Source: Streptomyces xinghaiensis S187 (GTDB lineage Bacteria > Actinomycetota > Actinomycetes > Streptomycetales > Streptomycetaceae). Taken from it: 64,000 nt of DNA. Under the pieces are notes generated by a model. The model had not been told where the DNA came from and did not search any database. It was given only the letters and a program-made list of their open reading frames with translations. The stretch is from the NCBI RefSeq assembly GCF_000220705.2, contig NZ_CP023202.1, positions 6,416,501 to 6,480,500 of the forward strand, in the 5' to 3' direction. A program made the translations under genes and the position numbers. Shown one piece after another: positions 39,005-47,723 of the stretch (the first letter of the stretch is position 1; each line of letters begins with the position of its first letter).

Positions 39005-41071
39005 TCAGCCCCGGGCGGCGCCGTCCTGCTGGGGCGGGATGCCGTTCGGCGTGCCGTTGCCGGAGGGCCGCTGCTCCCGGCCGAAGGCGGCGGCCTGGAG
39101 TTCGTACAGCTCGCGGAAGTGGCCGCCGGGCCGGGTCAGCAGCTCGGCCGGCGGGCCGGATTCGATCAGACGGCCCTCGTGGAGGACGTGGACGAGGTCG
39201 GCGTGGCGGACCGAGGCCATGCGGTGGGTGATGAGCACGATCGTCTGCCCGGCGTCGGCGAGTTGGCGGATCTGCCGGAAGACCCGCTCCTCGGCCTTGG
39301 CGTCCAGGGCGGCCGTGGGTTCGTCCACGACGAGGATCTCGCCGTCCCGGTACCGGGCGCGGGCGATGCCCAGGCGCTGCCACTGGCCGCCGGAGAGCTG
39401 GTGGCCGCCCTTGAAGGTGCGGGAGAGCAGGGTGTCCCAGCGGCGGGGGAGTTCGTCGACGAAGTCGACCCCGGCGTGCTCGGCGGCCTCGGCCAGCCGC
39501 CGTTCGCACAGCGGCACCGAGGTGTCGGAGATGGCGACGTTGACGCGGGCGGTCATCGGCCAGCGGTAGTGGTCCTGGGCGACCACCGCGAAGCGTTCGA
39601 AGACGGCCTGCCGGTCGGCGTCGGCCGCGTCCACGCCGTCCCACAGGATGCGCCCCCGCTGCGGCGCGTAGAGCCCGCACAACAGCTTGACCAGGGTGGA
39701 CTTGCCGGAGCCGTTCTCGCCGACCAGGGCGACGACGCCGCCCAGCGGGATGGCCAGGCCGACCTCGCGCAGAACGGGGGTGTCCTCGCAGCCCGGGTAG
39801 GCGAAGGTCACGTCCTCCAGCCGGATCTCCCGCACCCGGGCGGGCAGTTGCCGTCCGCCGACGGGGATCTGGCGGTCGGCGGACTCCTTCAGCAGCCGGT
39901 TCAGGTCGGCGACGTGCATCGACTCCTCGTGCAGGTAGTTGACGCGCCGGATCAGCCCGTCGAGGGCGCCGGTGCCGGTGCGGATCGCCATGACCGCGGC
40001 CCCGGCGCCGGCCAGGGCCATGGCACCGGTCCACAGCAGCGCGCCCAGCAGCAGATACGTGGCGAGGGTGACCAGCCCGGTGAGGGCCGAGGCCAGCAGG
40101 CCCGTACGGGCGGCCAGCCGGGCCAGCCGGGTCTGCTCCTCCTCCGCGGCCCGCGACATGCCCCGGAAGTGCTCCAGGATGAACGGGCCCGCGCCGTGCA
40201 CCCGGACCTCCGCCGCCGCGTCCGTGTCCGTCAGCAGCTGGGAGAGCATCGAGGAGGCCCGTACGTGCTGGAGCCAGCGGTGGAACGACCGGTACCGGCG
40301 GCGCGCGACCGTCAGCGAGGCCCAGGCGCTCGGCACCACCATCACCACCAGCATCGGCAGCAGCACCGGATGCAGGACGGTCAGCACCCCGGCCGCCGCG
40401 ACGAGCGACAGCAGACCGGAGATGACGGCCACGCAGTGCCCGACCATCCGCCGCGCCGAGTCGGCGCCGAACTGGGCCGACTGCAGCAGCCGGTGGAACT
40501 CCTCGTCCTCCATGGCCGCCATCTCGACCCGGTACGCCCGCTCCAGGTACATCTCCCGCGCCAGCCGCTCCACCCGCGGCTCCAGCGGCCCGGTGAACCG
40601 GATCGACGCGGCCGAGCACAGCGCCCCCACGGCGGCGGCCCCCGCGACGAAGAGCACCACGGGGAGCGACTCCCGCAGCCGGCCGTCCAGGGAACCCGGT
40701 CCGAGCAGCACCGCGAGCAGCGCGTTGACCCCGAGCAGGCCCACGGCCTGCGCCACCCCCCGGCCGATCTCGGCGACCGCGACCGCCGCGGTGGCCCCCC
40801 GCCCGGCCTGCCAGGACAGCCGCACGGCCATCCCCATCAGCCGGGGGAGCGTGGCCGCCATGGTGCGCAGCGTGAGGGCGTACCGGGTCTCCTCGTACGA
40901 GGCCCAGCTCGTGTCGTACACCAGCCGCCCGCCGAACAGCAGCCGCTCACTCTCCGAGACGCCGCCGCCGGCGGACCCGGCGCCGCCGTCCGGGCTCCCG
41001 TCGGGTTTCGCGGCCTGCTCGCCGCCCGGCCCCTGGTTCTCCGACGAGCCGGTCCGTGCCGATGCCGTCAT
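39005..41071 (-). CDS. ABC exporter half-transporter (permease-ATPase)
   Basis: 688 residues. A disordered Gly/Ser-rich N-terminus (~45) precedes six membrane helices (~100-400). The ATPase domain has Walker A GENGSGKST, signature LSGGQWQRLGIARA, Walker B ILVVDEPTAALD and the switch His in VLITHRMAS. ATG 41071 has GAGGGGGATG upstream and is preferred to more distant starts. The permease is less conserved, as in peptide or antibiotic exporters; it probably works as a homodimer. Convergent with the CNNM gene. Confidence 0.9.
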   Translation of the reverse strand: MTASARTGSSENQGPGGEQAAKPDGSPDGGAGSAGGGVSESERLLFGGRLVYDTSWASYEETRYALTLRTMAATLPRLMGMAVRLSWQAGRGATAAVAVAEIGRGVAQAVGLLGVNALLAVLLGPGSLDGRLRESLPVVLFVAGAAAVGALCSAASIRFTGPLEPRVERLAREMYLERAYRVEMAAMEDEEFHRLLQSAQFGADSARRMVGHCVAVISGLLSLVAAAGVLTVLHPVLLPMLVVMVVPSAWASLTVARRRYRSFHRWLQHVRASSMLSQLLTDTDAAAEVRVHGAGPFILEHFRGMSRAAEEEQTRLARLAARTGLLASALTGLVTLATYLLLGALLWTGAMALAGAGAAVMAIRTGTGALDGLIRRVNYLHEESMHVADLNRLLKESADRQIPVGGRQLPARVREIRLEDVTFAYPGCEDTPVLREVGLAIPLGGVVALVGENGSGKSTLVKLLCGLYAPQRGRILWDGVDAADADRQAVFERFAVVAQDHYRWPMTARVNVAISDTSVPLCERRLAEAAEHAGVDFVDELPRRWDTLLSRTFKGGHQLSGGQWQRLGIARARYRDGEILVVDEPTAALDAKAEERVFRQIRQLADAGQTIVLITHRMASVRHADLVHVLHEGRLIESGPPAELLTRPGGHFRELYELQAAAFGREQRPSGNGTPNGIPPQQDGAARG

Positions 41072-41345
41072 CCCATCCCCCTCGTGTGGTCGGTCCCGCC
41101 CTGCCGGGCTCCGGTGGCGGCCGCGGGGCGCACACCGTCCGGCTGTGGACGCGCAATCAAACGGATGCTCGGTCCAACGGACAGGAGGGGCCGTACGTAA
41201 CGGGCCGGACCCGGCGGAGGTGCCGCGTCTGTCGCGAAATGCCCTCGCCCGGCCGCCCAGCCGGTTGATCGTCCACAAGCACAGGCCCGTGACGTGCCGG
41301 ACCCGGACCCGGACCCGGACCCGGGCTCCGGCGTGACGGAGACCT

Positions 41346-41367
41346 CTTGTGCAACTAGTTGCACAAG
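41346..41367. promoter_or_regulatory. Perfect 22-base palindromic operator upstream of the FadH-like gene
   Basis: Half-site CTTGTGCAACT (41346-41356) is followed immediately by its exact complement in reverse (41357-41367). It covers the -35 hexamer of the downstream promoter, so binding should block transcription. The PadR gene two kilobases downstream is a possible source of the repressor. Confidence 0.75.
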
Positions 41368-41387
41368 CGCCCGGAGTCCTCTACAAA
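41359..41387 (+). promoter_or_regulatory. Promoter of the FadH-like gene
   Basis: TTGCAC (41359-41364) and TACAAA (41382-41387) are separated by 17 bases, the optimal spacing for a vegetative sigma factor. The -35 lies within the palindrome. Confidence 0.7.
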
Positions 41388-41419
41388 GGGCGTACCACCC
41401 GCGCGCGAGGAGACGACGG

Positions 41420-43441
41420 ATGACCGCGTACCCCCACCTGCTGAGCCCGCTCGACCTGGGCTTCACCACCCTGCCCAACCGTGTGCTGATGGGCTCGATG
41501 CACGTCGGGCTCGAAGAGGCCGAACGCGGCTTCGAGCGCATGGCTGCCTTCTACGCGGCGCGGGCGCGCGGCGGTGTCGGGCTCATCGTCACCGGCGGCA
41601 TCTCCCCGGACGACCGCGGCCGGCCGTACGAGGGCGGCGCCAAGCTCACCACGGAGGCGGAGGCCGAGCAGCACCGGGTGGTCACCGAGGCCGTGCACCG
41701 CGAGGGCGGCCGGATCGCGATGCAGATCCTGCACTTCGGGCGGTACGCCTACCACCAGGACCTCGTCGCGCCCAGCGCCATCCGCGCCCCCATCAACGCG
41801 AACGTCCCGCGCGCCCTCACCGAGGACGAGATCGAGGAGACCATCGAGTCCTTCGTCCGCGCCGCCGGGCTGGCCCGGTCGGCCGGTTACGACGGCGTCG
41901 AGATCATGGGCTCCGAGGGCTACCTGATCAACGAGTTCATCGTCTCGGCGACCAACCACCGCACCGACCGCTGGGGCGGCTCGTACGAGAACCGGATGCG
42001 CTTCCCCGTCGAGATCGTCCGCCGGGTCCGGGAGCGCGTCGGCCCCGACTTCATCCTGATCTACCGGCTCTCCATGCTCGACCTCGTCCCCGGCGGCTCC
42101 ACGCTGGACGAGGTGATCACCCTCGCCCGGGCGGTCGAGGCGGCGGGCGCGACGATCATCAACACCGGCATCGGCTGGCACGAGGCCCGCGTCCCCACCA
42201 TCGCCACCTCCGTGCCGCGCGGCGCGTACAGCTGGGTCACCGAGAAGGTGATGGGCGCGGTCTCCGTCCCGCTGGTCACGACCAACCGCATCAACACGCC
42301 CGAGGTCGGCGAGCGGCTCCTCGCCGAGGGCCGCGCCGACATGGTGTCGCTGGCCCGGCCGTTCCTCGCCGACCCCGACTTCGTGGCCAAGGCCCGCGCG
42401 GGCCGTCCCGAGACGATCAACACCTGCATCGGCTGCAACCAGGCCTGCCTCGACCACACCTTCAGCCTCAAGATCACCTCCTGCCTGGTGAACCCGCGGG
42501 CCTGCCACGAGACCGAACTCGTGCTCACCCCCACCCGGCGCGGCAAGCGCGTGGCCGTGATCGGCGCCGGTCCCGCGGGCCTCGCCCTGGCCGTGTCGGC
42601 CGCCGAGCGCGGCCACACCGTCACCCTCTTCGACGCGGCCGACGAGATCGGCGGCCAGCTCAACCTGGCCCGCCGCATCCCCGGCAAGGAGGAGTTCGAC
42701 GAGACCCTGCGCTACTTCCGCGTCCAGCTGGAGGAGCACGGCGTGGACGTCCGCCTCGGTACCCGGATCGAGGCCGGGGACCCGGCGCTCGCCGCGTACG
42801 ACGAGATCGTCGTCGCCACCGGCGTCACCCCCCGCACCCCGGACATCCCGGGCATCGACCACCCCAAGGTCGTCAGCTACCTCGACGTGCTCCGCGACAG
42901 CGCGCCGGTCGGGGACCGCGTCGCGGTCATCGGCGCGGGCGGCATCGGCTTCGACGTCGCCGAATACCTCACCGACGGCGGCGAGAAGACGAGCCTCGAC
43001 CCCGACGCCTACTTCCGCCAGTGGGGCGTCGACACCGACTACCGCGAGCCGGGCGGCCTCCGCACCCCCGAACGCCCCCGGCCGCCGCGCACCGTGCACC
43101 TGCTCCAGCGCAAGACCGGCAAGGTCGGCGCCACCCTCGGCACCACCACCGGCTGGATCCACCGCGCCGAGCTCAAGCACCGCGGCGTGACGACGGTGGC
43201 GGGAGCGGCGTACGACCGCATCGACGACGAGGGCCTGCACATCACGGTCGACGGCACCGCGAGCGTCGTCCCCGTCGACACGGTCGTCCTGTGCGCCGGC
43301 CAGGAACCGAACCGCGGCCTGTACGAGGAACTGCGCGCCGCGGGCCGCCCGGTGCACCTCATCGGCGGCGCGGACGTCGCCGCCGAACTCGACGCCAAGC
43401 GGGCCATCCTCCAGGGCACGGAACTCGCCGCCGCGCTGTGA
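41420..43441 (+). CDS. fadH: 2,4-dienoyl-CoA reductase-like Fe-S flavoenzyme (Old Yellow Enzyme family)
   Basis: 673 residues. Residues ~1-360 are an FMN barrel (LPNRVLMGSMHVGLEE, GGRIAMQILHFGRYAYH, DGVEIMGSEGYLINEF, NRTDRWGGS-type loop). A [4Fe-4S] cluster follows with cysteines in INTCIGCNQACLDHTF and ITSCLVNPRAC. The C-terminal part has two dinucleotide folds (VAVIGAGPAGLALAV and VAVIGAGGIGFDVAEYL). FadH reduces 2,4-dienoyl-CoA with NADPH during unsaturated fatty acid breakdown; other enoate substrates are possible. GAGGAGAC precedes ATG 41420. Confidence 0.93.
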   Translation: MTAYPHLLSPLDLGFTTLPNRVLMGSMHVGLEEAERGFERMAAFYAARARGGVGLIVTGGISPDDRGRPYEGGAKLTTEAEAEQHRVVTEAVHREGGRIAMQILHFGRYAYHQDLVAPSAIRAPINANVPRALTEDEIEETIESFVRAAGLARSAGYDGVEIMGSEGYLINEFIVSATNHRTDRWGGSYENRMRFPVEIVRRVRERVGPDFILIYRLSMLDLVPGGSTLDEVITLARAVEAAGATIINTGIGWHEARVPTIATSVPRGAYSWVTEKVMGAVSVPLVTTNRINTPEVGERLLAEGRADMVSLARPFLADPDFVAKARAGRPETINTCIGCNQACLDHTFSLKITSCLVNPRACHETELVLTPTRRGKRVAVIGAGPAGLALAVSAAERGHTVTLFDAADEIGGQLNLARRIPGKEEFDETLRYFRVQLEEHGVDVRLGTRIEAGDPALAAYDEIVVATGVTPRTPDIPGIDHPKVVSYLDVLRDSAPVGDRVAVIGAGGIGFDVAEYLTDGGEKTSLDPDAYFRQWGVDTDYREPGGLRTPERPRPPRTVHLLQRKTGKVGATLGTTTGWIHRAELKHRGVTTVAGAAYDRIDDEGLHITVDGTASVVPVDTVVLCAGQEPNRGLYEELRAAGRPVHLIGGADVAAELDAKRAILQGTELAAAL

Positions 43442-43609
43442 GACGCGGACGCGCCGCACGCCGCGGACCGGGGGCGCGGGCCACCGGTCCGCGGCCCCGG
43501 CTCCGGCCGCGGGCCGCGGCGTGCGGGGCCCCGGACCGGCCGGTCAGCCGCCGGAGGGGACGGAGGACGGCGGGGCGGCCGCCCGCGAGACCGTACCTAG
43601 GATGCCCGT

Positions 43610-44143
43610 ATGTCCCTGCCGCACGCGATCCTCACCGCCCTGCTGGAGAAGCCCTCCTCGGGCCTCGAACTGGCCCGCCGCTTCGACCGGTCCATCGGCT
43701 ACTTCTGGTCGGCGACGCACCAGCAGATCTACCGCGAGCTGGGACGCCTGGAGGAGAAGGCCCTGATCCGGGCCCTGCCGTCGGACCGCCCCGCGCAGGG
43801 CAAGCGCAAGGAGTACGCGGTGCTGCCCGCCGGCCGCGCCGAACTGACCGCATGGGTGGCCCGCAGGGAGGACCCCAAGCAGATCCGCGACCCGCTGCTG
43901 CTGCGCATGCGCGCGGCGGCGGTGGTGGGGACGGCCGGCCTGGAAGCCGAACTGGAACGCCATCTGGAGCTGCACCGGCGCCAGTTGGCCGAGTACGAGG
44001 ACATCGAACGCCGCGACTTCGGCGAGGCACCGGCGGACGAGCCGGACCGGCTGCGGCACCTCGTCCTCCAGGCCGGCATCGACCAGGAGACCTTCTGGAT
44101 CGGCTGGCTGACCAAGGCCCTGGCGGGCCTCCGCACGACCTGA
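43610..44143 (+). CDS. PadR-family transcriptional regulator
   Basis: 177 residues. N-terminal winged helix (LPHAILTALLEKPSSGLELARRFDRSIGYFWSATHQQIYRELGRLEEKALIRAL) and a C-terminal helical dimer domain of the Vir_act_alpha_C type. TAGGAT (43598-43603) ends six bases before the ATG and there is no Shine-Dalgarno sequence, so the mRNA is probably leaderless. It follows the FadH-like gene in the same direction and may repress it through the palindrome at 41346-41367, although no copy of that palindrome precedes its own promoter. Confidence 0.9.
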   Translation: MSLPHAILTALLEKPSSGLELARRFDRSIGYFWSATHQQIYRELGRLEEKALIRALPSDRPAQGKRKEYAVLPAGRAELTAWVARREDPKQIRDPLLLRMRAAAVVGTAGLEAELERHLELHRRQLAEYEDIERRDFGEAPADEPDRLRHLVLQAGIDQETFWIGWLTKALAGLRTT

Positions 44144-44282
44144 GCACCCCCGGGCCCGCCCCACGCGGCGCCACCGGGGGAGCCCCAAGCACGCCCGGGG
44201 CAACCGCGGGCACGCCGCCCGGGGACGACGCCCGCCGCCATCGGGGCGACGGCGCGCATCGCGAGAGGAACGAGGAGAAGCC

Positions 44283-44744
44283 ATGTCCGCTCAGAGCACT
44301 CAGACCACTCAGACCATTCAGACCCAGAAGCGTTTCCGCGCGGCCGCGGAGCAGCGGGACCTCGCCACCCTGGAGGAGCTGTTCGCCCCCGATGCCCGCC
44401 TCTACAGCCCGGTGAAGTTCCGCCCCTTCGAGGGCCGGCCCATGATCATGGGCGTGCTGGGCGTCCTGATGCGCGTCTTCGAGGACTTCCGCTACGTCGG
44501 CGAGTTCACCGGCACCTCCGAGCGGAACGCCACCGGTGAGGAAGCCGACTCGGCCGTCCTGATCTTCCGGGCGACCGTGGACGGCAAGGAGATCCACGGC
44601 ATGGACCTCTTCACCTTCGACGAGGCCGGCCTGATCACGGAACTCACGGTCATGGTCCGCCCGCACTCCGCCGTCGTCACCCTCGGCCAAGCGGTCCTGG
44701 CGGGCCTGGCGGAGGACGGCCTGGCCCCGGCGCCCGGCGCCTGA
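44283..44744 (+). CDS. SnoaL/NTF2-like protein
   Basis: 153 residues of the cone-shaped alpha+beta barrel (RFRAAAEQRDLATLEELFAPDARLYSPVKF, then FRYVGEFTG, ADSAVLIFRATVDGKEIHGMDLFTFDEAGLITELTVMVRP). The N-terminus has a Thr/Gln repeat (QSTQTTQTIQTQ). GAGGAACGAGGAG precedes the ATG. The family covers isomerases and hydratases as well as non-enzymatic proteins; substrate unknown. It is 139 bases after the PadR gene. Confidence 0.85.
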   Translation: MSAQSTQTTQTIQTQKRFRAAAEQRDLATLEELFAPDARLYSPVKFRPFEGRPMIMGVLGVLMRVFEDFRYVGEFTGTSERNATGEEADSAVLIFRATVDGKEIHGMDLFTFDEAGLITELTVMVRPHSAVVTLGQAVLAGLAEDGLAPAPGA

Positions 44745-44869
44745 CACCGCCCCGCGCCGCACGGGGGCCGGGGGACGGGCCCGCGTGGCGAGGAAGCGCT
44801 GGACGAGCAGATGCTGACAGGGGGTTGCGCGGGTGCATCTGCGTGCTTCGACCATCCGGGGCACACGGG

Positions 44870-44909
44870 GAAGCCCTTGCCGCGCGGCTTCCATCGCGGC
44901 AAGGGCTTC
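44870..44909. terminator. Bidirectional terminator, 15-bp perfect stem
   Basis: GAAGCCCTTGCCGCG (44870-44884) pairs with CGCGGCAAGGGCTTC (44895-44909); ten-base loop. It lies between the SnoaL-like gene and the DUF397 gene on the other strand. Confidence 0.85.
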
Positions 44910-44932
44910 TGCCCGCGTGCGTCACGCGCCGA

Positions 44933-45145
44933 TCAGAGAGACCGCTCGGCGGCGAGACCGACGAAGCCCGCCCAGGCATCGCGCGGCACCGTCAGAACGG
45001 GCCCGGCCACATCCTTCGAGTCACGGATGTGGACGTCGCTTCCGGCCGCAGCCACCTCCAGGCACTCCCCGCCCTCTGCCCCGCTGTAGCTGCTCTTGAA
45101 CCAGGCGAGTTCCGACGAGGCGACCGAATTCTCGGCTATGTTCAT
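44933..45145 (-). CDS. DUF397 protein
   Basis: 70 residues with the DUF397 core LAWFKSSYSGAEGGECLEVA, VHIRDSKD and VLTVPRDAWAGFVG. DUF397 proteins are small Streptomyces proteins almost always encoded just after an XRE regulator, as here (ATGA overlap at 45142-45145). The pair resembles BldB/WhiJ-type regulatory couples and has been compared to toxin-antitoxin modules. Confidence 0.93.
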   Translation of the reverse strand: MNIAENSVASSELAWFKSSYSGAEGGECLEVAAAGSDVHIRDSKDVAGPVLTVPRDAWAGFVGLAAERSL

Positions 45146-46053
45146 GTCTCTCTCAGCAACCTCTCGATGAATGTCCGGGTTTCTCGGGGATCGAGCGCCT
45201 GCGACCGGATGATTCCATAACGGGCGGCGACGGTACGGACCTCTTCACCCTGCGTCAGCAAGGTGCTCCGGCCTTGAACTTCCAGGTATGCCACCTGGAC
45301 ACCACCCCGGCGTGTGATGACCGTGAACGGACCATCCACGCCCGCGTTGTCCTCCCGGTCGATCGGCATGACCTGGACTTCCACGTTCCTCTTCTCCCCG
45401 ATGTGGAGCACTCGTTCGAGCACGCCCCGAAGGACGTGCTTCCCACCGAACGGCCTTCGTAGTACGGCCTCGTCAATGACAAAACTCATCAAGGGAGCCG
45501 GCCACCGATCCAGAATCGTCTGGCGTGCAGCGCGTGCGGCGACGCGTCGTTCGATGATTTCCTCGTCCAGCAGCGGGCGACGCATCGCAAGTAGTGCCCG
45601 CGTGTACTCCTCGGTCTGCAAGAGCCCGGGCACAGCTTGGACGGCGTACAACCAGAGCTCAACAGCCTCCGCCTCCAGCCGTGCCGCGTCGCGGAAGAAG
45701 GCCGGGTACTGCGCACGCTGCACCTCGTCCTTGAGGGCGGTGAGCAGCCCGCCCGTCCCCAGTACCTCGTCCGCCCGCTCGATGAATTTCCCGGGCGGGA
45801 TGCGCCTGCCCTGCTCGAAGGAGGCGATGGCCGAGGACGAATAGCTCAGCCGCGCCCCGAACTCCGGCCGTTCCAGCCCCGCCCGCGTGCGCAGCAGTTT
45901 CAACTGCCGCCCGAACGCGGTGACGATGCCCGTCCCCGAATCCCGCCCCGGCCGTGGCCCGTCGTCGTTCCGCGCATCCAGCGCGTGAGGCGCCTCGTCC
46001 TCTGCGGCCTCGTCCCACCCGTCTCCGCCCTCTGGCGTGTTCGGTTGCTCCAC
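45142..46053 (-). CDS. XRE-family regulator with DUF5753 domain (WhiJ-like)
   Basis: 303 residues. HTH at ~45-100 (FGRQLKLLRTRAGLERPEFGARLSYSSSAIASFEQGRRIPP) and a DUF5753 C-terminal domain (AVQAVPGLLQTEEYTRALL, FVIDEAVLRRPFGG, VQVMPIDREDNAGVDGPF, VAYLEVQGRSTLL). GTG 46053 with AGGAG nine bases upstream is preferred over TTG 46062, which abuts the AGGAG. Such XRE/DUF397 pairs influence development and antibiotic production in Streptomyces. The usual third partner, a small anti-sigma-like ATPase, is absent. Confidence 0.92.
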   Translation of the reverse strand: MEQPNTPEGGDGWDEAAEDEAPHALDARNDDGPRPGRDSGTGIVTAFGRQLKLLRTRAGLERPEFGARLSYSSSAIASFEQGRRIPPGKFIERADEVLGTGGLLTALKDEVQRAQYPAFFRDAARLEAEAVELWLYAVQAVPGLLQTEEYTRALLAMRRPLLDEEIIERRVAARAARQTILDRWPAPLMSFVIDEAVLRRPFGGKHVLRGVLERVLHIGEKRNVEVQVMPIDREDNAGVDGPFTVITRRGGVQVAYLEVQGRSTLLTQGEEVRTVAARYGIIRSQALDPRETRTFIERLLRET

Positions 46054-46266
46054 TGTCCCCAACTCCTTTCCCCTGCACGGAAGAACGGGCGGGCGGTGCG
46101 CCGGTCACGGCGTGCCTTGCGTACGGCGGTGCTCCGGGCGCGTACAGAATCCGGGGTGAGCGGCGACTCGGCCGCTGCTCACGGCCCGACCGGGAGTTCT
46201 GGACGACCGTGCGGCGCGGGAGTTGAGACAGAAGAGCGCTGCGGCGCCGCACACCCCACCGCGGTG

Positions 46267-46464
46267 TCAGTCGTCAGAGCCTCCGCCCCCGCCCAGGCTC
46301 GAACGCCGGCCCGAACGCCCCAGCAGGCTGACCATCTGGGCCACCGCCAAGGTCACTCCGGAAACCGCGCGCACCCAGCGCGGGCCGCCCCGCGCCGCCC
46401 ACACGACGCAGACGCATCCTCCGGCGACGAGCACGAGAAACCCGGCCAGGACGAGTACGGCCAT
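46267..46464 (-). CDS. Small membrane protein
   Basis: 65 residues: MAVLVLAGFLVLVAGGCVCVVWAA is one N-terminal membrane helix, VRAVSGVTLAVAQMVSLLG a probable second, and the tail is RSGRRSSLGGGGGSDD. ATG 46464 has a GGGGGAC site upstream. I do not recognise a named family; similar short proteins occur in Streptomyces. Confidence 0.7.
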   Translation of the reverse strand: MAVLVLAGFLVLVAGGCVCVVWAARGGPRWVRAVSGVTLAVAQMVSLLGRSGRRSSLGGGGGSDD

Positions 46465-46882
46465 GTCCGTCCCCCTGTTCTGTTGCGGTCGGCGCGATGC
46501 GGCAGCCCGGCGTGGTCGTCGCCGGACCGGTTCCCCGCTGCGGCCCCCGGCGCCGTATCGGAGGCCGCAACACAAGATCAGGCCCCCGGAACCGTATGGC
46601 CGCCCGGCATGCGGTGGCTACACCGGCCGCTGGGCGGCGCGGCCGTGGTCCAACGTCCTCGGGCTCGTCGCGCCCGGTACACGCGTGCCCATGGTGGGGG
46701 AGCGCCGTCTGCCTCGGGTGCACCGGCGCACGGGCCGGGGTACGGGTGCGCGCGTGCGCCGCTCCCTCGCGCACCGGTCCTCCGTACGGCGCGTACCGGT
46801 GGGGTGCCGCGCCCGTACAACCCTCGGGTGACAGTGCGCCACCTCTGGTCAACGCGGCGTGGGAACGGCAGGGTTCGGGGAC
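46465..46882. other. 418-base intergenic region
   Basis: Very GC-rich, with a few alternating purine-pyrimidine blocks such as gtgcgcgcgtgcgc near 46747. It should hold the promoters of both divergent flanking genes, but no convincing -10/-35 pair, hairpin or gene was found. Confidence 0.4.
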
Positions 46883-47479
46883 GTGGCCAACGACCTCCGC
46901 CTCCCCCCATGCCCCGCTCGACTCCCGTTCCCCGTACGGCACTTCGGGGCGCGTCCGCCCGCCACCCCCGCGGCCGGGAAGCGCCCCGGGGAGCCCGCCC
47001 GGCGCCGTGCGCTGACGTTCGCGCCGCACGGGGTGGCCGTGGACGGCGGGCCCCTGCCGGGCGCGTCCGTGGCCTGCGTCTACTGGTCGGAGGCCACCGC
47101 CGAGGGCCCGGTGAACGGCCGCACCGTCGCCGTGCGGCTCGGCGGCTACGCGGCGCCCACCCGCCGTCTCGCCCTCCGCTGGCTCCGCTCCCAGGCACAC
47201 CGGATCGCCGACGGGCTCGACCCCGACCCGGCCGAGCCGTGGGCCGGTGAGGGCGTCCTCTGCCCCGTACCGGAGCGGTACGCCGACGCGCCGTCCGAGT
47301 TGCGCCGCTGGGCCGCCGACGACCTGCGGCAGCAGGCGGCCGCCCTCCGGCTCGCCGAGGGCCTGCCGTTCCGGCTCACCGCCGCCGACCACACGGGGCG
47401 CTACTCGCTCCTGGCCCGCCCCGTGGCCGTCACGGCACTGCCGCGCGTCGCCGCCGCCCCGGGGCCGGCTGCGGCGTAG
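46883..47479 (+). CDS. Hypothetical protein
   Basis: About 198 residues. Not recognised. Visible blocks are LRLPPCPARLPFPVRHFG at the start, a central VYWSEATAEGPVNGRTVAVRLGGYAAPTRRLALRWL, and VLCPVPERYADAPSELRRWAADDLRQQAAALRLAEGLPFRLT. No membrane helix or signal is seen. Codon-position GC bias supports coding in this frame. The start is uncertain: GTG 46883 (GGGGAC just before) or GTG 46859. Confidence 0.6.
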   Translation: MANDLRLPPCPARLPFPVRHFGARPPATPAAGKRPGEPARRRALTFAPHGVAVDGGPLPGASVACVYWSEATAEGPVNGRTVAVRLGGYAAPTRRLALRWLRSQAHRIADGLDPDPAEPWAGEGVLCPVPERYADAPSELRRWAADDLRQQAAALRLAEGLPFRLTAADHTGRYSLLARPVAVTALPRVAAAPGPAAA

Positions 47480-47566
47480 CGGGCGCGCCTCCGGAGGTGT
47501 CTCCTTGCCGGAGCCGCCCGCGGCGGTGCCGGCACCCCGGATCGGCGTTCGGATTCGCGGCCGGCG

Positions 47567-47616
47567 GGCCGCAGGGCACGGCGAGTTGGCAGGCCGGAGG
47601 GCACGGCGGGTCGGCA
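47567..47616 (+). repeat. Two tandem copies of a 25-base repeat
   Basis: Units at 47567-47591 and 47592-47616 begin GGCC and share GAGGGCACGGCG-type cores, differing at three positions. They lie in the 244-base gap between the convergent hypothetical and response-regulator genes. A further short repeat (GGCA.GCGGACCGG, twice) occupies about 47694-47721. Confidence 0.7.
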
Positions 47617-47723
47617 GGCCGGCCGGGCGGCCGGCGGGCGGTGAGTCCGGAAGGCGTGTGGTCCGGGCAGGCCCGAGGAGTGGGTCCGGCGGGCATGCGG
47701 ACCGGCAGGCACGCGGACCGGGA

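Noticed and set aside
41359..44415. A 1018-codon plus-strand frame overlapping the FadH-like and PadR genes
   Set aside because: It is the +1-shifted reading of well-conserved genes and reads as Arg/Pro/Gly-rich noise.
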